The notes under the pieces were generated by a model. That model saw only the letters and a list, made by a program, of their open reading frames with translations. It had not been told where the DNA came from and made no database searches. Shown one piece after another: positions 50,424-59,031 of a DNA stretch of 64,000 nt. The position numbers were made by a program, and so were the translations under genes. This DNA comes from Mycolicibacterium sp. P1-5 (lineage in GTDB: Bacteria > Actinomycetota > Actinomycetes > Mycobacteriales > Mycobacteriaceae): contig NZ_NPKT01000013.1 of the NCBI RefSeq assembly GCF_008329565.1, positions 62,001-126,000 on the forward strand, given 5' to 3'. Within the stretch, counting starts at the first letter, position 1. Every line of letters begins with the position of its first letter.

Positions 50424-52184
50424 ATGTTCGACCTCAAGATCACCGGCGGGACCGTCGTCGACGGCACCGGAGCCGACCGCTATGTCGCCGACGTGGCGGT
50501 CAAGGACGGGAAGATTGTCGAGGTGCGGCGCCGCGGGGCGTCCGATGCGCCGTTAGAGGGCGAAGCTGCCGAAACCATCGACGCCACAGGCAAAGTCGTC
50601 GCGCCGGGATTCGTCGACATCCACACGCACTACGACGGCCAGGTCAGCTGGGACAGCCTGCTCGAGCCGTCGAGCAATCACGGCGTGACCACGATCGTCG
50701 CCGGCAACTGCGGCGTGGGCTTTGCGCCCGTGCGGCCCGGCTCCGAGCAGTGGCTCATCCAGATGATGGAAGGTGTCGAGGACATCCCCGGCAGCGCGCT
50801 CACCGAGGGCATGACCTGGGGATGGGAAAGCTACCCCGAATACCTTGATGTCATCGGCAAGGGTCAGTACGCAGTCGATGTCGGCAGTCAGGTGGCCCAC
50901 GGTTCGGTGCGCGCGTACGCGATGGGTGAGCGCGGTGCACGCAACGAACCCGCGACTCCCGACGACATCGAGGCGATGGGCCGCCTGGTTCGCGAGGCCA
51001 TCGAGGCGGGCGCGCTGGGCTTCTCGACGTCACGCACGCTCGGCCACCGCGCCATGGACGGCGAACCCGTGCCAGGAACCTTCGCCGCCGAAGACGAGCT
51101 GTTCGGTCTGGGCCGGGCAATGGCCGCGGGTGGCCAGGCCGTGTTCGAGTTGGCGCCGCAGGGGGTGGCCGGTGAGGACATCATCGCGCCGAAGAAAGAA
51201 CTGGAATGGATGCAGCGCCTCGGTGCTGAGATCGACCGGCCGATCTCGTTCGGGCTTATCCAGGTGGACGCCGCTCCCGACCTGTGGCGCGAGCAGATGG
51301 ACATCTCCGCGGCCGCCCACGCCGCCGGCAGTCGGCTCTACCCCCAGATCGCGGCGCGCCCGTTCGGCATGCTGTTCGGCTTCCCGGGTCACCATGCGTT
51401 CACTCATCGGCCGACGTTCCGAAAGCTGAAGGCGGAGTTGAGCCGCGAAGAACTCGCGCACCGGCTGGCTGACCCTGCGGTCAAGGCCGCGATCCTTGGC
51501 GAGGACGATCTGCCGCCCGACCCAAGCAAGCTGTTCGACAACATGAACATCCTCGTCCAGTACGCGCTCGGACGGATCTACCACCTCGGCGATCCGCCGG
51601 ACTACGAGCCCACCGACGAGCGCACGGTCGAGAAGATCGCCGCCAACCGCGGCGAGGATGCGCTGGCCACGCTTTACGACCTCATGCTCGAGGCTGATGC
51701 CACGAACATGTTGATGCTGCCGTTCTTCAACTACTCCTACGGCAACTGCGACGCCATCCACGAGATGCTGACCCATCCCGCCGGTGTCGTCGGGCTGTCC
51801 GACGGCGGCGCGCACTGCGGAATGATCTGCGATGCTTCGTATCCCACGTTCCTGCTGACCCACTGGGCCCGTGACCGACACCGTGGCGCGACGCTGCCGC
51901 TGGAGCACCTGATCCGCAAGCAGACCCATGACACCGCTCAGCTGTTCGGCCTGGGCGATCGCGGTGTCATTCAGGTGGATAAGAAAGCCGACGTCAACGT
52001 CATCGATATGGACGCGCTGCGGCTGCATCCACCGAAGATGGCCTACGACTTGCCCGCCGGCGGAAATCGACTGGTGCAGGGCGCTTCCGGTTACGCCGCG
52101 ACGATCGTCAGCGGCATGGTGACCCGTCGCGACGGTGCCGACACCGGTGCACGGCCGGGCCGGCTGCTGCGTGGCGCCCGCTAA
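50424..52184 (+). CDS. N-acyl-D-amino-acid deacylase-like amidohydrolase
   Basis: A 586-residue amidohydrolase of the D-aminoacylase/dihydroorotase-like group. It begins FDLKITGGTVVDGTGADRYV, has the metal motif GFVDIHTHYDGQVSW (HxH) and GNCGVGFAPV, and near the C-terminus GVVGLSDGGAHCGM with the conserved Asp. Substrates of this family include N-acyl-D-amino acids and other amides; many mycobacterial copies are uncharacterised. The ATG follows GAGGAG. It faces the Rieske gene across the palindrome and probably acts in the same pathway, for example hydrolysing an amide; this is inference. Confidence 0.88.
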   Translation: MFDLKITGGTVVDGTGADRYVADVAVKDGKIVEVRRRGASDAPLEGEAAETIDATGKVVAPGFVDIHTHYDGQVSWDSLLEPSSNHGVTTIVAGNCGVGFAPVRPGSEQWLIQMMEGVEDIPGSALTEGMTWGWESYPEYLDVIGKGQYAVDVGSQVAHGSVRAYAMGERGARNEPATPDDIEAMGRLVREAIEAGALGFSTSRTLGHRAMDGEPVPGTFAAEDELFGLGRAMAAGGQAVFELAPQGVAGEDIIAPKKELEWMQRLGAEIDRPISFGLIQVDAAPDLWREQMDISAAAHAAGSRLYPQIAARPFGMLFGFPGHHAFTHRPTFRKLKAELSREELAHRLADPAVKAAILGEDDLPPDPSKLFDNMNILVQYALGRIYHLGDPPDYEPTDERTVEKIAANRGEDALATLYDLMLEADATNMLMLPFFNYSYGNCDAIHEMLTHPAGVVGLSDGGAHCGMICDASYPTFLLTHWARDRHRGATLPLEHLIRKQTHDTAQLFGLGDRGVIQVDKKADVNVIDMDALRLHPPKMAYDLPAGGNRLVQGASGYAATIVSGMVTRRDGADTGARPGRLLRGAR

Positions 52185-52187
52185 CGG

Positions 52188-53333
52188 CTAACTGAAGACG
52201 CCCAACTCGTCCAGCACGTCGGCGTAGGCAAGCAGGTCGGCGGCGAACAGGTGCGGCTGTTCGAACGCCGCGAAGTGGCCGCCGCGATCCTGAATCGAAT
52301 AGTGCACCAGGTCATAGTGCTTGTGCGCCCACACTTTCGGGATCCGGACGAGTTCGCACGGGTACACCGCATAGCCGGTCGGAACGTCCACGCGTCCCGA
52401 CCATGGGCTCAGCGCACCGGTGCCCGCGTGGGCCGCCTCGTAGTACAGCCGAGCGGCCGAGGTGGCCGTCCCGGTCAGCCAGTACATCATGAGGTTGTCG
52501 ATGAGCCGGTCCGTGCGGATGGGCATGCCGTCGCGGACGTCGCTCCAGGCATGGAACTTCTCCAGGATCCAGCCCGCGAGACCCACCGGCGAGTCCTCGA
52601 GACCGTAACCGAGTGAATGTGGCCGGGTACCTTGGATTTCCATGTACGCGATGCCCTCGGCCATGCGTTCCGCAGACCCCGCGAACGCGGTCACCTCCTC
52701 CTCGGTAACCCCGTCCATGGCATCGGGGCCCTCGGCGGACGCGAAAAGCATGTTGGTGTGGATGGCGACCGCGCGATGCGGGTGGTGCTCACCGAGGTAG
52801 CGCACCACCAACGCGCCCCAGTCGCCGCCCTGAGCCAGGAAGCGCTCGTAGCCGAGTTGCGCCATCACCTCGGCGACCGCCGCCGCGACGACCGCTGTGT
52901 CGACGCCGCGCTGCGTGGTCGGCCCCGAGAATCCGTAGCCGGGCATAGAGATCACGACGACGTGGTATCGGTCATATAGCAGTGGGAGGGCGTCGAGGAA
53001 CTCGACGATTGATCCGGGCCAGCCGTGCACGAGCACCAGCGGAATCGCTGCCTCGTCAGCGGACCGACGGTGCAGGAAGTGGACGCGTTGGCCGGCAGCC
53101 TGGGTGACGAAGGACCCGACGGCGTTGAGTTCCGCTTCGGTTGCGCGCCAGTCATACTCGCCGCGCCAATGGTCCACGAAGGACCTCAGGAACGACTGAT
53201 CGGTGCCGTAGTCCCAGCCGCTGCCCAGCAGTTCGGCGGGAAACCGCGCAGAATCGAGGCGGCGGCGCAGGTCGTCGAGATCAGCCTGAGGAACGGCGAT
53301 GTCGAATTGCGTGGGGGACTGGGTCTCGGTCAT
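52188..53333 (-). CDS. Epoxide hydrolase (EHN-domain alpha/beta hydrolase)
   Basis: A 381-residue hydrolase with the N-terminal EHN region (FDIAVPQADLDDLRRRL, and the SGWDYGTD element) typical of microsomal-type epoxide hydrolases, then an alpha/beta hydrolase core: HGWPGSIVEF oxyanion region, nucleophile Asp in QGGDWGA, two ring-opening tyrosines expected in the cap, and the C-terminal GGHFAAFEQP with the catalytic His. It converges on the amidohydrolase with three bases between. It would hydrolyse an epoxide to a diol. It is the last accessory gene before the conserved backbone resumes. Confidence 0.9.
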   Translation of the reverse strand: MTETQSPTQFDIAVPQADLDDLRRRLDSARFPAELLGSGWDYGTDQSFLRSFVDHWRGEYDWRATEAELNAVGSFVTQAAGQRVHFLHRRSADEAAIPLVLVHGWPGSIVEFLDALPLLYDRYHVVVISMPGYGFSGPTTQRGVDTAVVAAAVAEVMAQLGYERFLAQGGDWGALVVRYLGEHHPHRAVAIHTNMLFASAEGPDAMDGVTEEEVTAFAGSAERMAEGIAYMEIQGTRPHSLGYGLEDSPVGLAGWILEKFHAWSDVRDGMPIRTDRLIDNLMMYWLTGTATSAARLYYEAAHAGTGALSPWSGRVDVPTGYAVYPCELVRIPKVWAHKHYDLVHYSIQDRGGHFAAFEQPHLFAADLLAYADVLDELGVFS

Positions 53334-53381
53334 CGCCGTCCACCCTAGTCAGCGGGCACCTGCTTGCGTACCTCGTTCGGG

Positions 53382-54749
53382 CTAAATCACCGCGCCCGGG
53401 TTCAAGATCCCATCGGGGTCCAGCGCGGCCTTGATCCGGCGATTGAGTTCCATCGCCTCGGGGCCCAATTGCCCTGCCAGCCAGGGCTTCTTGAGCCTAC
53501 CCACACCGTGCTCGCCGGTGATCGTGCCGCCCAGTGACAGTGCGAGGTCCATGATCTCGCCGAACGCCGTGGCAGCCCGTTCGGCCATCGCGGCATCAGC
53601 GGGGTCGAAGACGATCAGCGGGTGCGTGTTGCCGTCACCGGCGTGGGCGATCACCGAAATCGTCAGGTCGCGCTCGGCCGCGATCTTGGCCACCCCACCG
53701 ACCAGCTCGGCCAGCGCAGGCAGCGGCACCCCGACATCCTCGAGCAGCAGCGAGCCCTTGGCCTCCACAGCGGGGATCGCGAACCGGCGGGCGGCGACGA
53801 AGGCCTCGCCCTCCGCCGGATCGGAGGTCGAGAAGCATTCTTTCGCACCGGCTTCGGTGAACACCCGCGCCATGTACTCGGCGTCCTCGGCACCCGCCGG
53901 CCCGCGGTCATCGGAGGCGGCCACCATCATCGCCGCCGCAGAGCGATCCAGGCCCATCCGCAGCTTGTCTTCGACCGCGTTGATGGACACCGCGTCCATG
54001 AACTCCAGCATCGATGGCCGGATCCGCCCGGTGATCGTCACCACCGCGCCCGCGGCGGCCTCGACGGAGTCGAACGTCGCCACCACCGTGCACGCCGACG
54101 GTTGCGGTGGCAGCAGCCGCAGCGTCACCTCGGTGATCACCCCGAGAGTGCCTTCGCTGCCCACGAACAGTTTGGTCAGCGACAGCCCGGCCACATCTTT
54201 CAGGCGCGGGCCACCGAGGCGCACAGCGGTCCCGTCGGCCAGCACCACCTGCAGGCCGAGCACGTAATCCGTTGTTACGCCGTACTTTACGCAGCACAGA
54301 CCGCCGGCGTTGGTGGCGATATTGCCGCCGATGCTGCAGATCTCATACGACGACGGATCCGGCGGATACCACAGGCCGTGCTCGGCGGCCGCCTTCTTCA
54401 CCTCGGCGTTGAGTAGACCGGGCTGTACGACTGCGGTCCGGGTCACGGTGTCGACGGTGATGTCGCGCATCTTCTCCGTCGACAGCACGATCCCGCCGTC
54501 GACGGCCGTCGCTCCACCGGACAAGCCGGTTCCCGCGCCGCGCGGCACGACCGCGACGCGATTCTGGCAAGCCCAGCGCAACACCGTCTGTACTTCTTCG
54601 GTGCGCGTGGGTCGCACGACCGCCAGGGGTGTTCCGGCTGCCGGGTCGGCGGCGCGGTCGTGGCGGTAGGACGCCAGGATATCGGGGTCGGTGACGACGA
54701 CCCCGTCGGGAAGTTCGGCCGCCAGGCCGGCCAGAGCACTCACGGCCAT
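53382..54749 (-). CDS. FAD-linked oxidase, GlcD-like (Rv1257c homologue)
   Basis: A 455-residue PCMH-type flavoprotein: VAVVPRGAGTGLSGGATAVD (FAD PP-loop), CSIGGNIATNAGGLCCVKYG, FVGSEGTLGVITEVTL, and the C-terminal HAGDGNTHPLIVFD and ITGEHGVGRLKKPWL with metal-binding His. It oxidises a 2-hydroxy acid such as glycolate or lactate. Length and position match M. tuberculosis Rv1257c. Its start overlaps the end of tap by 10 bp, so both are leftward and coupled. Confidence 0.93.
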   Translation of the reverse strand: MAVSALAGLAAELPDGVVVTDPDILASYRHDRAADPAAGTPLAVVRPTRTEEVQTVLRWACQNRVAVVPRGAGTGLSGGATAVDGGIVLSTEKMRDITVDTVTRTAVVQPGLLNAEVKKAAAEHGLWYPPDPSSYEICSIGGNIATNAGGLCCVKYGVTTDYVLGLQVVLADGTAVRLGGPRLKDVAGLSLTKLFVGSEGTLGVITEVTLRLLPPQPSACTVVATFDSVEAAAGAVVTITGRIRPSMLEFMDAVSINAVEDKLRMGLDRSAAAMMVAASDDRGPAGAEDAEYMARVFTEAGAKECFSTSDPAEGEAFVAARRFAIPAVEAKGSLLLEDVGVPLPALAELVGGVAKIAAERDLTISVIAHAGDGNTHPLIVFDPADAAMAERAATAFGEIMDLALSLGGTITGEHGVGRLKKPWLAGQLGPEAMELNRRIKAALDPDGILNPGAVI

Positions 54750-55981
54750 GGCGCCATCTTAGGCGCGTCGTCGTCCAGTTCCTTGAGGGCGGGCAGCCAC
54801 GGGCACAACGCACCGATCGCAAGGATCGGCACCGCCAGCACCAGAAACGTCACCTTCAGGCCGAACGCGTCGACGAGCGGGCCGGCCAGGGTGAACCCGA
54901 TCGGACCCGCGGCGTACGTCATCGACGTCATCACCCCGACCACCCGGCCGCGCAGCTGCTCGGGGGTGCGGGTTTGCATGATCGAGTTGTAAATGGGCCC
55001 GATCGGTCCGTACACCAGGCCGACCAGTGCAGCGAACGACAGGATCACCGGCAGCGGCGGCAGGAACGCGATGACGGCGACGGCGAGGCCGAACGTCAGC
55101 ACCGCGGTCAGTACGGTCTTGCGCTTGCTGGCGAACTTTGACAGCACGGTCCAGCTCAGTGCCCCGACCAGCCCGCCGATCGACAGCGCCATCAGTACCC
55201 AACCGAGCTGGGCCGGCTCGTTGCGATCGGTGAAGTACTTGGGGAACAGCACGCTTTCCATCGGCAGGTACAAGCCGGTGACGGCGAGGTCGATCAGCCC
55301 GAGCGTCCGCAGAACTCGGCTGCGCCAGACGAACCTCAGCCCTTCCAGGACACCGGAAACCACACTCTCGGGCAGGTTTTCGCGCTGCGGGCGGCCGCTG
55401 CCCTCCAGCCGCAGCACCGCCATGGTCAGGATCGCGAGCCCGAACACTGCGGCGGTCACCCACATCGCCTTCACGCCACCGAGCGCCGCGATGAGCAGAC
55501 CGCCGATGCCGGGGCCGGTGATGTAGGCCAGGTTGAACACGGCCTCGTAGACGCTGTTGGTGTGATCGAGTGTCCAGCCCGCACGGGCGGCCGCTTCGGG
55601 AAGCATCGACTGGCGCGCGGTCATGCCGGCCGGGTCGAACAGAGCGCCCAGGGCGGCCAGCGCGGCGAGGACGAGGGTGTTCAGTACATCGGCGCCGAGG
55701 GCGAGGGCCAGCACCGGTATCGCGGCGACCGCGGTGGCCGACAACGCGTCGGAAAGCATCGCCACCCGGCGGCGGCCGACGAAGTCGACGGCGGTCCCGG
55801 CGATGAGGGTGGCGAACAGCAGTGGCAGGGTCGCCGCGCCCGCGACGATCGAGGCGTCCACGGCGTTGCCCGTACGCTGCAGCACCAGCCAGGGGAAGGC
55901 GACCATCGAGATGCCGTTTGCGCCTGCGGCCAGGAAGGTCGAGGACAGGATCAGCAGCGCAGGAATGCGCGTGGTGGTCAC
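54740..55981 (-). CDS. tap: Tap multidrug efflux pump
   Basis: A 413-residue MFS transporter resembling M. tuberculosis Tap (Rv1258c): GISMVAFPWLVLQRTGNAVD, AGTAVDFVGRRRVAMLSDAL, GMTARQSMLPEAAARAGWTL, LYLPMESVLFPKYFTDRNEP and LRGRVVGVMTSMTYAAGPIG are nearly identical in both. Tap exports tetracycline and aminoglycosides at a low level and is induced by stress through WhiB7 in mycobacteria; I did not see a WhiB7 site by eye. GTG start at 55981, 22 bp from the divergent udgB, so both promoters must overlap neighbouring genes or each other. Confidence 0.95.
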   Translation of the reverse strand: MTTTRIPALLILSSTFLAAGANGISMVAFPWLVLQRTGNAVDASIVAGAATLPLLFATLIAGTAVDFVGRRRVAMLSDALSATAVAAIPVLALALGADVLNTLVLAALAALGALFDPAGMTARQSMLPEAAARAGWTLDHTNSVYEAVFNLAYITGPGIGGLLIAALGGVKAMWVTAAVFGLAILTMAVLRLEGSGRPQRENLPESVVSGVLEGLRFVWRSRVLRTLGLIDLAVTGLYLPMESVLFPKYFTDRNEPAQLGWVLMALSIGGLVGALSWTVLSKFASKRKTVLTAVLTFGLAVAVIAFLPPLPVILSFAALVGLVYGPIGPIYNSIMQTRTPEQLRGRVVGVMTSMTYAAGPIGFTLAGPLVDAFGLKVTFLVLAVPILAIGALCPWLPALKELDDDAPKMAPWP

Positions 55982-56003
55982 CGGCAGAGCTTAATTTGGA
56001 CCG

Positions 56004-56840
56004 GTGACCGATCTACCGCATCCGCGCACCGGCGTCCTGTTCTCCTCACCCGTCCCGCCGGGCACCGGGTGGCCCGGGGACCCGGCTGTGCCCGAGACGC
56101 CGGTGGCCGGCGACGCCGCGCAGGTGGCCGCTTCAGCAGCAGCAGCCGGCGATATCGCGACGGTGGACGCCCTGGTCAGCGTGTGTCGGGCATGCCCGAG
56201 GCTGGTCGACTGGCGCGAAGAGGTGGCGATCACCAAACGACGCTCGTTCGCCGGTGAACCGTACTGGGGCAGGCCCATCACCGGCTGGGGTTCGGCGCAG
56301 CCGAAGATCCTGGTTCTTGGGCTGGCCCCGGCTGCGCAAGGCGGCAACCGGACTGGGCGGGTGTTCACCGGTGACCGCTCGGGCGATCAATTGTTCGCCG
56401 CGCTGCATCGTGCCGGGCTGGTGAACCAACCGACCAGCGTCGACGCCGCAGACGGCTTGTCCACCAAGCACATTCGGGTGATCGCGGCGGTTCGGTGCGC
56501 TCCGCCGGCCAACGCGCCGACACCGAGTGAGCGGTCGACGTGTGAGCCGTGGCTGACTGCCGAATGGCGGTTGATCGCGCCGTCGGTTCGGGTGATCGTC
56601 ACGCTCGGCGGGTTCGGCTGGCAGGCCGCGCTGCGGCTGCTCGCCGACGACTTACCCGCGCTGGCCAAACCCAAGTTCGGCCACGGTGTGGTCGTCGATC
56701 TGCCGTCGGGTCGGCAGCTCCTCGGCTGCTATCACCCGAGCCAGCAGAACATGTTCACCGGGCGGCTCACCCCGGCGATGCTCGACGACGTCTTCTCCGA
56801 CGCCGCGAAGCGGGCGGGTCTGCGTCTACCGGGGAAGTAA
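56004..56840 (+). CDS. udgB: Family 5 uracil-DNA glycosylase UdgB
   Basis: A 278-residue iron-sulfur uracil-DNA glycosylase. Four cysteines for the [4Fe-4S] cluster are Cys61 and Cys64 (CRAC), Cys165 and Cys180; the active-site motif is GLAPAAQGGNRTGR and the second motif is CYHPSQQNMFTG. It removes uracil and also hypoxanthine or ethenocytosine from DNA. It matches M. tuberculosis Rv1259. GTG start at 56004. Although downstream frames in this region overlap, the next gene starts 28 bp after its stop. Confidence 0.95.
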   Translation: MTDLPHPRTGVLFSSPVPPGTGWPGDPAVPETPVAGDAAQVAASAAAAGDIATVDALVSVCRACPRLVDWREEVAITKRRSFAGEPYWGRPITGWGSAQPKILVLGLAPAAQGGNRTGRVFTGDRSGDQLFAALHRAGLVNQPTSVDAADGLSTKHIRVIAAVRCAPPANAPTPSERSTCEPWLTAEWRLIAPSVRVIVTLGGFGWQAALRLLADDLPALAKPKFGHGVVVDLPSGRQLLGCYHPSQQNMFTGRLTPAMLDDVFSDAAKRAGLRLPGK

Positions 56841-56868
56841 GAACGGCGTCCGTATCGTTGAGGTGACT

Positions 56869-57900
56869 ATGCGGCTTTCTGTCCTCGACCTGCTCCCGGT
56901 ACGCACCGACCAGACCACCTCCGACGCGCTGGCGGCCACCGTGCGGCTGGCGCAGACCGCCGACCGGCTCGGATTCACCCGGTACTGGGTGGCCGAGCAT
57001 CACAACATGCCCGCTGTCGCGGCCACCAGCCCGCCGGTAGTGCTGGCATACTTGGCCGCCCAGACCACCCAGTTGCGGCTCGGTTCGGGCGGGGTGATGT
57101 TGCCCAACCACGCGCCGCTGGCCGTCGCCGAGCAGTTCGCGTTGTTGGAGGCCGCCGCACCGGGTCGCATCGATCTCGGCATCGGCCGGGCCCCGGGCTC
57201 GGATCCGGTGACATCGATCATGTTGCGTGGTACTCGAGACGATTCAGACATCGAGAACTTCCCGCAGTATCTCGACGACGTCGCGGCGTTGATGAGCGCG
57301 CACGGGGTTCGGATCCCGATCCGCAATCAGGATTACATCCTCAAGGCCACGCCTGCGGCGGTCGAGGAGCCGCGGCTGTGGTTGCTGGGCTCGTCGATGT
57401 ATTCGGCGCACCTGGCGGCCGCGAAGGGCCTGCCGTATGTGTTCGCCCACCACTTCGCCGGGCAGGGCACCGTCGAGGCGCTGGCGACCTACCGCTCGGA
57501 GTTCCGGCCCAGCGCGGTGACCGCCGAGCCGGTGACGTTCATGACGGTGAATGCGGTGGTCGCGCCCACGCGTGGCGAGGCCGAGGCGCTGCTGCTGCCG
57601 AATCTGCAGATGATGGCGCGGCTGCGCACCGGACAACCGCTGGGCCCGCTGGATCTGGTCGAGGATGCGGCGGCGCTGACCATGCACCCGCAGGCCGAGG
57701 CGGTCATCGCTTCCGGGCGGTCCAAGGCCGTCGTCGGTTCACCAGACGAGGCCGCCGACCAGATCCGCGGGGTGGCGGAGGAATTCGACGTCGACGAGGT
57801 GATGGTCAATCCGGTCGCTTCCGCGCATCGCGGCACCGACCCGGCGACGGCCCCGGCGCGGGAGGCCACACTGGAATCACTGGCCAAGGAATTGTTCTAA
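56869..57900 (+). CDS. Luciferase-like monooxygenase (LLM class)
   Basis: A 343-residue bacterial-luciferase-like flavin (FMN or F420) enzyme of the MsnO8/group that starts LSVLDLLPVR; typical segments are GFTRYWVAEHHNMPAVAATS, LGSGGVMLPNHAPLAVAEQF, DLGIGRAPGSDP and LWLLGSSMYSAHLAAAKGLP. Substrate unknown. The ATG at 56869 has GAGGTG just upstream; the long open frame before it is a shadow of udgB. In M. tuberculosis this place is held by a different oxidoreductase (Rv1260). Confidence 0.9.
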   Translation: MRLSVLDLLPVRTDQTTSDALAATVRLAQTADRLGFTRYWVAEHHNMPAVAATSPPVVLAYLAAQTTQLRLGSGGVMLPNHAPLAVAEQFALLEAAAPGRIDLGIGRAPGSDPVTSIMLRGTRDDSDIENFPQYLDDVAALMSAHGVRIPIRNQDYILKATPAAVEEPRLWLLGSSMYSAHLAAAKGLPYVFAHHFAGQGTVEALATYRSEFRPSAVTAEPVTFMTVNAVVAPTRGEAEALLLPNLQMMARLRTGQPLGPLDLVEDAAALTMHPQAEAVIASGRSKAVVGSPDEAADQIRGVAEEFDVDEVMVNPVASAHRGTDPATAPAREATLESLAKELF

Positions 57901-58112
57901 GGCGGCCGCTTTCGCTTGCATGTGGGGGTGGTGCCCGCCTCCGAGCGACAAGATGACGGGCTTCCAGACTCGATGTGTCCTCGGCGATGCCGAGATTGAC
58001 GCCAGCGCGAGGCCTACTCGAAGTTTCCCGCGCCAGCGTCGATCTCGTTTCGAGGACGCGTGGAGTTGTCGCTCAGAGGCGGACACCAACCCACATGCCC
58101 GTGGTGTCGCGC
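57901..58112. other. Intergenic region between convergent genes
   Basis: In these 212 bases I see no gene with family resemblance and no strong hairpin with a T-run. It is less GC-structured than coding sequence and may be a decayed stretch. Confidence 0.4.
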
Positions 58113-58553
58113 CTAAGGTGGTGTCAGGCGCACAACGGGGATGGGGCGCGTGGTCCCGGCCTGATAGGACGTGTAGCGGCCACGGTTCTTTGAATCGCAG
58201 ATGTGCCACAACCGCGCGTAGTCTGGGTCATCCGGCAACAGGATGTGTGCGGTCACCGCCAAACGCCTTCTGCCGAGGTTGATTTCGACCTTCGGTTGCG
58301 CACGCAGGTTGTGATACCAGGCCGGGTTTCGGTCGGCTCCGCCGTTGGATGCGACGACCAGATAGTCGTCGCCGTCGCGGTAGTAGGCGAGCAGAATCGA
58401 TCGCGGCTGGCCGGTCTTCGCGCCGATCGTGTGCAGCATCAACGACGGTGGCGCGCCGGGCATTCGGTGTCCGACCCAGCCGTTGGTGCGCCGGTACAGC
58501 GTGTCGTGCAGTTTCACGAAGACAATCAGCGCCCGGTTTCCCAGCGAGGTCAT
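58113..58553 (-). CDS. F420-dependent nitroreductase (Ddn/FGD-binding family), Rv1261c homologue
   Basis: A 146-residue deazaflavin-dependent reductase. SLMLHTIGAKTGQPRSILLA, YLVVASNGGADRNPAWYHNL and the C-terminal YTSYQAGTTRPIPVVRL are the marks of the Ddn family, which bind F420H2 and reduce quinones or nitro compounds. It matches Rv1261c. The ATG at 58553 lies ten bases after the HIT gene stop, so the two form a leftward pair. Confidence 0.92.
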   Translation of the reverse strand: MTSLGNRALIVFVKLHDTLYRRTNGWVGHRMPGAPPSLMLHTIGAKTGQPRSILLAYYRDGDDYLVVASNGGADRNPAWYHNLRAQPKVEINLGRRRLAVTAHILLPDDPDYARLWHICDSKNRGRYTSYQAGTTRPIPVVRLTPP

Positions 58554-58563
58554 GGCACCACTT

Positions 58564-58995
58564 TCATCCGGTCGTGTCGAGTTGGGACAGAGCGTCGCGC
58601 AGGATCCGGCCGGTGCCCTCACGGTCCGGATCGCGGCGCAGCAGCATCCCCTTGGCGACGGACAGTTTGTCGCCGTCGCGGCGTGGGATCACGTGCAGGT
58701 GGATGTGGAACACCGTCTGCATGGCCGACTTACCGTCGTTGATCGCGAGATTGTTGCCGGTCGCGCCGAGGTCCGACGTGCGGGTCGCCTGCGCGATCCG
58801 TTGGCCGACGGCCAGCATCCCGGCCAGTGTTTCGGCTGGGGTGTCGGTCAGATCGACACTGTGCCGCTTGGGCACCACCAGGGTGTGGCCGCGGGTGAAC
58901 GGCCGGATGTCCAAGATGCCGAGAAAATCGTCGTCTTCGTAAACGCGGATGGCTGGCGCCGTACCGGCGGCGATCTCGCAGAACACGCATGCCAT
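58564..58995 (-). CDS. HIT-domain nucleotide hydrolase (Rv1262c homologue)
   Basis: A 143-residue HIT protein. It begins CVFCEIAAGTAPAIRVYEDD, has FTRGHTLVVPKRH and the His triad HIHLHVIP (residues 97-104). Members hydrolyse nucleoside phosphoramidates or dinucleotides. The ATG at 58995 is chosen because the family N-terminus (MACVFCEI) begins there; the longer frame upstream overlaps the divergent amidase. It is co-oriented with the Ddn-like gene. Confidence 0.92.
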   Translation of the reverse strand: MACVFCEIAAGTAPAIRVYEDDDFLGILDIRPFTRGHTLVVPKRHSVDLTDTPAETLAGMLAVGQRIAQATRTSDLGATGNNLAINDGKSAMQTVFHIHLHVIPRRDGDKLSVAKGMLLRRDPDREGTGRILRDALSQLDTTG

Positions 58996-59031
58996 CTGGC
59001 AACCGTAGCCGTCAACGTTAGGCTGCCGGAG